Positions 6,514 through 14,001 of a stretch of 14,001 bases of DNA are shown piece after piece; the stretch's first letter is position 1, and each line of letters opens with the position of its first letter. The notes below the pieces were generated by a model. The model had not been told where the DNA came from, did not search any database, and saw nothing but the letters and a program-made list of their open reading frames with translations. A program made the position numbers and the translations under genes. The DNA is from Candidatus Omnitrophica bacterium UBA5776 (lineage in GTDB: Bacteria; Omnitrophota; Gorgyraeia; Gygaellales; Profunditerraquicolaceae). The DNA lies in contig DIEK01000112.1 of NCBI GenBank assembly GCA_002418595.1, positions 1-14,001 of the forward strand, read 5' to 3'.

Positions 6514-7242
6514 ATGCTTCTTCAGCTGGCCCTGATACAGATAATAACTTTCGTGGGATTGATCCTTATCCTGCGGTTCCTTTTTTACAACCATCTTAAT
6601 TCCGCTTTGCGGCGGCTGCGTGATCTTAACGAAAAAGCGCTGATGAAGGAAGCCGCGCTGAAGGAGGAACTGGAGAAGGCCAGGGCGGAAAGGATAGCGG
6701 AGGTGGAAAAAGGCAGGCAGGAAGCAAAGTCTATAGTGGACGCCGCCAAGAAAGAGACGGAAAGCATATTGACGGGAGCGGAAGAGCAGGCCAGGGAGAA
6801 CAACCGGAAAGCCATGCTGCACGGCAAGGAGGAGCTGGATAAGCTAAAGCAGAGCATGGAATCGCAGGTGGAAGAGAAGGCCATAGGATTGGCCACGGAG
6901 ATGATCAGATACGCCTTCAGCGGAGACGGAAGAAACAGTCTCCAGCGGCAGATCATAAAAGAGATCACCGAGGAGATAGACGGCCTTCACGAGGAGAAGT
7001 TCTCCGTGGGTACGGCAGCGGTAAGAATATCGTCAAGCTGCCCCCTGGATGATGAAGAACGCGCGAGGCTGAAAGGCCTGCTTTCGCGCAAGATGAAGAC
7101 GGATGTCGAGATGAACGAAGAAGTGGATCCTGAACTGATCACCGGCATAATAATCCAGACCGGTGACCTGGTGATCGACGCCAGTCTCAGGAACAAGCTG
7201 CGCAAGGTCATACCTTTTCTAAAGAACGGCCCGGGCAAATAG
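6514..7242 (+). CDS. atpF: F-type ATP synthase b subunit fused to a delta C-terminal domain
   Basis: The product has 242 residues, against about 155-170 for an ordinary b subunit. Residues 4-25 are the TM anchor, about 30-135 a long charged right-handed coiled-coil type helix (E/K/R/A rich), and about 165-235 match the delta/OSCP C-terminal domain. In that last part V-R-I-S-S-S-C-P-L-D-D-E-E is followed by the V-D-P-E-L-I-T-G-I-I-I stretch and by G-D-L-V-I-D-A-S-L-R-N-K-L. The six-helix N-terminal delta domain, which normally binds alpha, is absent and there is no room for it. No separate atpH lies nearby. Long b subunits with a delta-like tail are known from N-type ATPases. It is the peripheral stator stalk linking the membrane sector to alpha3beta3. 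GGAG at 6502-6505 is well placed for ATG 6514. Confidence 0.88.
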   Translation: MLLQLALIQIITFVGLILILRFLFYNHLNSALRRLRDLNEKALMKEAALKEELEKARAERIAEVEKGRQEAKSIVDAAKKETESILTGAEEQARENNRKAMLHGKEELDKLKQSMESQVEEKAIGLATEMIRYAFSGDGRNSLQRQIIKEITEEIDGLHEEKFSVGTAAVRISSSCPLDDEERARLKGLLSRKMKTDVEMNEEVDPELITGIIIQTGDLVIDASLRNKLRKVIPFLKNGPGK

Positions 7243-7301
7243 CGTTTTCTTCTCCCCGCGGATATCATTCCTCGCCATTCTTCGGGGCTGCTTTAAGGGA
7301 G

Positions 7302-8785
7302 ATGATGAACAATCAGCTGCATATACCTAATCTGGACATCAGTGAAGTAGGAAGGGTGCAGGAAGTGCGCCAGGGTATAGTCATGGCCTCCGGGCTGCCT
7401 TCCTGTATTTACGGCCAGCTTGTTGATTTTTCCAACGGGACAAAAGGATTGATTCTCGGCTTCAACCCGGAGTCGGTGCTTATAGTCGCCCTGGGCGACG
7501 ACAGCAATATAAAGATGGGGGATACGCTGGTCAGCCGTTCCGAACTGTTGACCATTCCGGTGGGCGACGGCTACCTGGGAAGGATAGTGGATTGCGCCGG
7601 CAGGCCGCTCGATGATAAGGGCGGGATAACCGTCTCCGAGCACTACCCGGTATTCCGCGAGGCGATGGGCGTTATAGAAAGGGACCCCGTCGTAGATCCG
7701 CTTGAGACCGGCGTCAAGATAATAGACTTGGCCATTCCGGTCGGTAAGGGCCAGAGGGAATTGATAATAGGCGACCGCCAGACCGGCAAGACCAGCATCG
7801 GCATAGACGCCATCATAAACCAGAAAGGCAAGGACGTCGTCTGCATATACGTCTGCATAGGCGGCAGCTATACCAGTCTCAAACGCGCCGTCTCGCTTCT
7901 GGCGCAGAAGAACGCGCTGGATTATACCATTGTGATGGCTTCGACCGCCGCCGCATCCTCGGCGGAACAATATCTCTGCCCGTATTCCGCCTCCGCCATC
8001 GGAGAATATTTTATGTTCCACGGCCGCGATGTGCTGGTGGTATTCGATGATCTCATAAAGCACGCCTGGGCTTACAGGCAGATGTCGCTTCTGCTGGAGC
8101 GTCCGCCCGGAAGAGAGGCTTATCCGGGAGATATCTTTTATATCCATTCGCAGCTTATGGAAAGGGCGGGCAAGCTCAAACCGGAACACGGAGGCGGGAC
8201 TATGACTTTTCTGCCGATCGTTTCCACCCTGCAGGGCGACATCACCGGTTACGTGCAGTCCAACCTCGTTTCCATGACCGACGGGCAGATTTATCTTAAC
8301 GCGTCGCTTTTTCACGAAGGTTTCAAGCCGGCCATAGATATGGGGCTTTCCGTTTCCCGTATCGGCAGCAAGGTGCAGTGCCCCGCGGTAAAAAAGGTGA
8401 GCGGCGGGCTGCGTTTGGAATACGCGCAATACCGGGAATTGCTGCGCCTGACCAGGCTGAGGACCAAGCTTTCTGACGAAGCCATGCGCCAGATGAAACG
8501 CGGCGAGATATTGAGGGAGCTTCTTACCCAGGAGAACGGCAGGCCGGTCTCGACGATAGAAGAGATCGTGACTTTCTACGCCCTTAAGAGCGGCGCCCTG
8601 GAAAAACGCGGCGCGCAAGAAGTCAAGGCGTTCAAAGAGGGATTTTTCACTTATCTGACGGAAACGGATTCGGAGCTCGCCGGACTCCTGGATTCCAAAC
8701 GCGATCTCAGCGACGAAATAAAAACCGCCCTGGACGCGGAGATCGAGGAGTTCTTCTCTTCGCTCCGGGATCAGGAGAACCGGGG

Positions 8786-8789
<4 letters not shown>
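7302..8789 (+). CDS. atpA: F-type ATP synthase alpha subunit
   Basis: The product has 495 residues, the non-catalytic nucleotide-binding subunit of F1. The P-loop G-D-R-Q-T-G-K-T-S is at 157-165, the Walker B strand V-V-F-D-D ends at D249-D250, and the E-H-G-G-G-T segment at 295-299 is present. The arginine finger is R353 in S-V-S-R-I-G (350-355). All key residues are intact. Compared with E. coli alpha the P-loop sits about 12 residues earlier, so the N-terminal helix that binds delta is shortened, matching the loss of the delta N-terminal domain in the b fusion. Shine-Dalgarno AAGGGAG (7295-7301) touches ATG 7302, so ATG 7305 is an equally good start. The stop overlaps the gamma start by four bases (ATGA). 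Confidence 0.96.
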
Positions 8790-11051
<2,262 letters not shown>

Positions 11052-11062
11052 AAAGGGAGTAA

Positions 11063-12754
11063 ATGACCAAGATAGGGGAATTCCTGGTGCAGAGAGGGCT
11101 GCTCAACCGCGAGCAGTTGGAGCGCGCTCTCAAGGAAAGCCGCATCAGCGGGGAATTGATCGGCAAAACCCTGCTTCGAATGAAGCTTGTGACCCAGGAG
11201 AAATTACTTATGGCGCTGGGAGAGCAACTGGGTATCCCGTATTATCCCAGTCTGCAGCAGCTTGATATCCCGCAGGAAGTCATCAAAGCCGTGTCCCCGA
11301 AGTTCATCCAGCATTACAAATTCATGCCGGTAAAACTGAAAGGGAATGTCCTTACCGTCGCCGTCTCCGATCCCCTGGCGGTTTGGCTTCTGGAAGATCT
11401 AAAACTGCATCTCGGATTCGACATCGAAAGAGTGCTGGCCACGCAGGAAGAGATCCTCGCCGGCATAAAACGTTATTACGGGGTCGGCGCGGATACCGTG
11501 GAGGAGATCCTCACTCAGGAAAAAACCGGCAAAGGCAAACAATCCAGATACGAGACGCTGGAGGAGATACAGGATATCGGGGATATGGGCAAGACCGCCG
11601 AGGACGCTTCGGTCATAAAGCTGGTCAACCAGATCCTCTCGGAATCGGTCAACGCCAGGGCCACGGATATACACCTGGAAACATTTCGCGATTACGTGCG
11701 GGTTAGATACAGGATAGACGGTATTTTATATGATATGCGCGTGCCGGAGGCGATCAAACATCTGCATTCCGCCGTCGTCTCGCGCATAAAGATAATCTCC
11801 AACCTGAACGTGGTGGAAAAACGGCTTCCCCAGGACGGCAGGGCGATCATCAAGATACAGGACCGCCAGGTGGACTTGCGTATCTCGATTATCCCCTCCA
11901 TATACGGGGAGAACGTGGTCATAAGGATCCTGCCGGTGCAACTGCTTTTCAACCTGGATGACCTCGGTTTCTTCCCGGAGGACCTGAAGAAAATAGAGAC
12001 CATGATGCAGAAACCGCACGGGATAATCTTTGTGACCGGCCCCACCGGCAGCGGAAAAACCACCACCTTGTATGCCTGCCTCAGCAAGCTCAACAAAGAG
12101 GCTGTGAAGATCATAACCATAGAGGACCCTATCGAATACGAGCTCGGCGGCGTGATGCAGATCCAGATCAAGCCGGAGATAGGGTTTACTTTCGCCAACG
12201 CCCTGCGCAGCATACTCAGGCATGACCCGGACATAATGATGGTCGGAGAGGTCAGGGACCTGGAGACGGCGGAACTCGCCATAAGGACTTCTTTGACGGG
12301 CCACCTGATTTTCTCCACCTTGCATACCAACGACGCGGCCAGCGGAGCGACCAGGCTGCTTGATATAGGCATAGAACCGTATCTCGTCGCTTCTTCGGTA
12401 AACGCCTTTATTTCCCAGCGTCTTGTCCGGGTAATATGCCCGGCTTGCAAGGAGGAAGTCAAGGATAAAGGGGCGCTCCCGGAGGAATTCCGCGATATGA
12501 AGATATACCGCGGCAAGGGGTGCGAACTATGCAAATTCATCGGCTATAAAGGCCGCACCGCTATCCATGAGATATTCTTCGTGGATGAAAAGATACGTTC
12601 CCTTATCCTGAATAAAGCTTCCGCATCGCAGATCAAGGCCAAGGCCCTGGAGTTGGGGGCCACTACGTTGAAGAAAGCCGGGTTGGAAAAGGTCCGCCTG
12701 GGACAGACAACGCCGGAAGAGCTGCTGCGCGTGGTCGAGTGGGGAAGGGAATAA
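11063..12754 (+). CDS. gspE: GspE/PilB-family assembly ATPase (type II secretion or type IV pilus)
   Basis: The product has 563 residues. Residues 1-145 form an MshEN/T2SSE N-terminal domain (L-V-Q-R-G-L-L near the start, I-P-Y near 58-60). The ATPase core follows: T-D-I-H-L-E (201-206), Walker A G-P-T-G-S-G-K-T (326-333), the Asp box I-T-I-E-D-P-I-E-Y-E (351-360), Walker B D-P-D-I-M-M-V-G-E-V-R-D (388-399), and the His box S-T-L-H-T-N-D (418-424). A zinc-binding pair C459-x2-C462 and C487-x2-C490 follows. All catalytic elements are intact. This hexameric cytoplasmic motor powers pilin or pseudopilin assembly through the platform protein encoded next. Sequence alone does not separate GspE from PilB; neither PilT nor pilin genes are in view. 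AAGGGAG at 11053-11059 precedes ATG 11063, only 11 bp after the beta gene. Confidence 0.93.
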   Translation: MTKIGEFLVQRGLLNREQLERALKESRISGELIGKTLLRMKLVTQEKLLMALGEQLGIPYYPSLQQLDIPQEVIKAVSPKFIQHYKFMPVKLKGNVLTVAVSDPLAVWLLEDLKLHLGFDIERVLATQEEILAGIKRYYGVGADTVEEILTQEKTGKGKQSRYETLEEIQDIGDMGKTAEDASVIKLVNQILSESVNARATDIHLETFRDYVRVRYRIDGILYDMRVPEAIKHLHSAVVSRIKIISNLNVVEKRLPQDGRAIIKIQDRQVDLRISIIPSIYGENVVIRILPVQLLFNLDDLGFFPEDLKKIETMMQKPHGIIFVTGPTGSGKTTTLYACLSKLNKEAVKIITIEDPIEYELGGVMQIQIKPEIGFTFANALRSILRHDPDIMMVGEVRDLETAELAIRTSLTGHLIFSTLHTNDAASGATRLLDIGIEPYLVASSVNAFISQRLVRVICPACKEEVKDKGALPEEFRDMKIYRGKGCELCKFIGYKGRTAIHEIFFVDEKIRSLILNKASASQIKAKALELGATTLKKAGLEKVRLGQTTPEELLRVVEWGRE

Positions 12755-12755
12755 C

Positions 12756-13976
12756 ATGCCCAAGTTCGCCTATAAAGCCAAGCGCGGGCTGGACAAACAT
12801 GTAGAAGGCGTGATCGAATCCTCCAGCGAGGCCGAGGCGCTGAATAAAATTATCGCCGCAGAACTTTTTCCTATCTCTATACGCGAGCTTCCGCCGGAAG
12901 CAAAACCGCGGAACTCCGCCGGCTCCTGGCTGATGAATAAACGCGTTTCTTCCGCCGACATCCATATCTTCACCAAGAAACTTACCACGCTTATACGCGC
13001 GCGGGTGGAACTGCTCGCCAGCCTCAAGATAATCTACGAGCAGACCGATAATCAGAAGATGCGCGAAGTCGTGCAGGGACTTTATAACAGCGTCAAGGAA
13101 GGGAAGGTCTTTTCCGCGGCCCTTGCCGTTTATCCGGAATACTTCTCTCCGCTTTTCATCAACATCATCAAGGCCGGAGAGACCAGCGGGAGGCTTGATT
13201 TGAGTTTCGAGCAGATAGCCGGATTTATGGGCAGGGACGCCGCCTTGTCCAATAAGGTCAAGACCGCTCTGGCGTATCCGGCCGTCCTGCTGATAGTCGG
13301 AGCGGTCAGCATATTCATTCTCATAAACTACGTGCTCCCCAGCCTTAAACCGGTATTTTCCGGCATGGGAGGGAAGCTCCCTTTCATAACAGGGGTTATT
13401 TTCCGGGTAAGCGATTTCAGCCGGAAGTGGTGGCCCGCGGTAGTGATCGGATGCGCGGCGGGGATCCTGCTTTTGCTGCGCGTGAAGGGCAACCGTTTTT
13501 TTCGCGACACGGCCGCCAGATTGAAAAGGCGCGTGCCGCTGTTGAAAAGGATGGCAATGAATCAGGAACTGGCGTATTTTGCCAGCGGGTTGAGCCTGCT
13601 TTTAAAAAGCGGCGTCCCCGCGCTGAAGTCGCTGGATATCGCGACGCTCACCGTGGAGGACAACAGGTTGAAGGAAGGGTTGGCAAAGGCGGGGAGGGAC
13701 ATAGCCTCCGGGCAGAGCATCGCCAAATGCCTGCAGAATTACACGGACCTGCCGGTTTTTTTCACCAGGATGGTAGCCGTCGGAGAGGAGTCGGGCAGGC
13801 TGTCCGAGGTGCTCGACGAGGTGGCGTCTTCCTACACCCAGGAAGTGGAATCCGATATAGCGCTCGTTTCTTCTTTGCTTGAACCGATGCTTATACTCGG
13901 GATGGGGGCGATACTGGGGACAATAGTCCTTTCCGTTCTCCTTCCCATATTCCAGATAACGGAACTGGTGCATTGA
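12756..13976 (+). CDS. gspF: GspF/PilC-family inner-membrane platform protein
   Basis: The product has 406 residues, the usual family length. There are two homologous T2SSF domains, about 68-190 and 272-398. Each carries the helical signature: I-K-A-G-E-T-S-G-R-L (138-147) and V-A-V-G-E-E-S-G-R-L (340-349). Predicted TM segments are about 173-195, 226-242 and 377-399. The N-terminal segment starts P-K-F-A-Y-K-A-K, with V-E-G-V-I-E-S-S-S-E-A-E-A typical of the family. It anchors the assembly ATPase and guides pilin or pseudopilin insertion. It begins one base after the gspE stop, so the two are translationally coupled. Pilin-type genes would be expected next, beyond the window. Confidence 0.94.
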   Translation: MPKFAYKAKRGLDKHVEGVIESSSEAEALNKIIAAELFPISIRELPPEAKPRNSAGSWLMNKRVSSADIHIFTKKLTTLIRARVELLASLKIIYEQTDNQKMREVVQGLYNSVKEGKVFSAALAVYPEYFSPLFINIIKAGETSGRLDLSFEQIAGFMGRDAALSNKVKTALAYPAVLLIVGAVSIFILINYVLPSLKPVFSGMGGKLPFITGVIFRVSDFSRKWWPAVVIGCAAGILLLLRVKGNRFFRDTAARLKRRVPLLKRMAMNQELAYFASGLSLLLKSGVPALKSLDIATLTVEDNRLKEGLAKAGRDIASGQSIAKCLQNYTDLPVFFTRMVAVGEESGRLSEVLDEVASSYTQEVESDIALVSSLLEPMLILGMGAILGTIVLSVLLPIFQITELVH

Positions 13977-13981
13977 ACCCG

Positions 13982-14001
13982 AATTTTGCAGTGGCAAAAT
14001 T
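13982..14001 (+). repeat. Perfect inverted repeat at window end, downstream of gspF
   Basis: AATTTTGC (13982-13989) and GCAAAATT (13994-14001) are exact reverse complements around a 4-base AGTG loop. The repeat reaches the last base of the window, so the stem may be longer (G13981 would pair with a C at 14002). It lies 5 bases after the gspF stop. No T tract is visible. It could be an operator, a terminator stem, a regulatory hairpin for the next gene, or a dispersed repeat. Confidence 0.6.

Noticed and set aside
7243..7301. CCCCG/CGGGG pairing in the b-alpha spacer
   Set aside because: Only about five pairs with a loop of more than 20 bases; not convincing as structure.
7293..8618. Long minus-strand open frame (441 codons) opposite alpha
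   Set aside because: It is antisense to a fully conserved alpha gene, with no recognisable motifs and a composition that mirrors alpha codons.

Overview
The window is a densely coded, single-strand (+) bacterial segment. Three things point to an uncultured diderm bacterium, most likely Omnitrophota (former OP3) or a PVC relative: a very long repetitive surface protein, ATP synthase genes in an order close to the N-type (alternate) F-ATPases, and adjoining GspE/GspF-type pilus or secretion genes. This placement is inferred from gene content, not from a search. TGA and TAA both serve as normal stops, so the standard code is assumed.

Region 1 (1-4280) is the 3' part of one giant reading frame that is already open at the window edge. 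It holds a partial plus nine complete divergent Ig-like repeats of about 95-100 residues, each built around a P-N-G-G-E motif and resembling the Kre9/KNH-type domain. A non-repetitive C-terminal part follows, with beta domains and two coiled coils. One in-frame TGA at 849-851 splits the frame without breaking repeat register, so gene callers will report two CDSs where there is one interrupted protein. A 138-bp intergenic gap follows, with a G/T-rich block.

Region 2 (4419-5976) holds a signal-peptide/coiled-coil/single-TM envelope protein and an exported MA-type (HExxH) metallopeptidase. Their reading frames overlap.

Region 3 (5989-11051) is an F-type ATP synthase cluster in the order epsilon, c, b-delta fusion, alpha, gamma, beta. 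Subunit a is missing from the cluster, delta survives only as a C-terminal domain fused to b, epsilon is reduced to its beta domain, and alpha is short at the N-terminus where delta normally binds. Removing AtpQ, AtpR and subunit a from the N-ATPase order (beta, epsilon, Q, R, a, c, b, alpha, gamma) and moving beta to the end gives exactly this order. The c subunit looks proton-type rather than sodium-type.

Region 4 (11063-13976) encodes a GspE/PilB-family assembly ATPase and a GspF/PilC-family platform protein. They follow beta after only 11 bp, so the ATP synthase and the pilus or type II secretion genes may share a transcript. The window ends on a perfect inverted repeat just after gspF.

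From 4419 to 13976 all genes are co-directional, with gaps of at most 59 bp, which is consistent with one long operon. No RNA genes, CRISPR arrays, insertion sequences or convincing promoters were seen.
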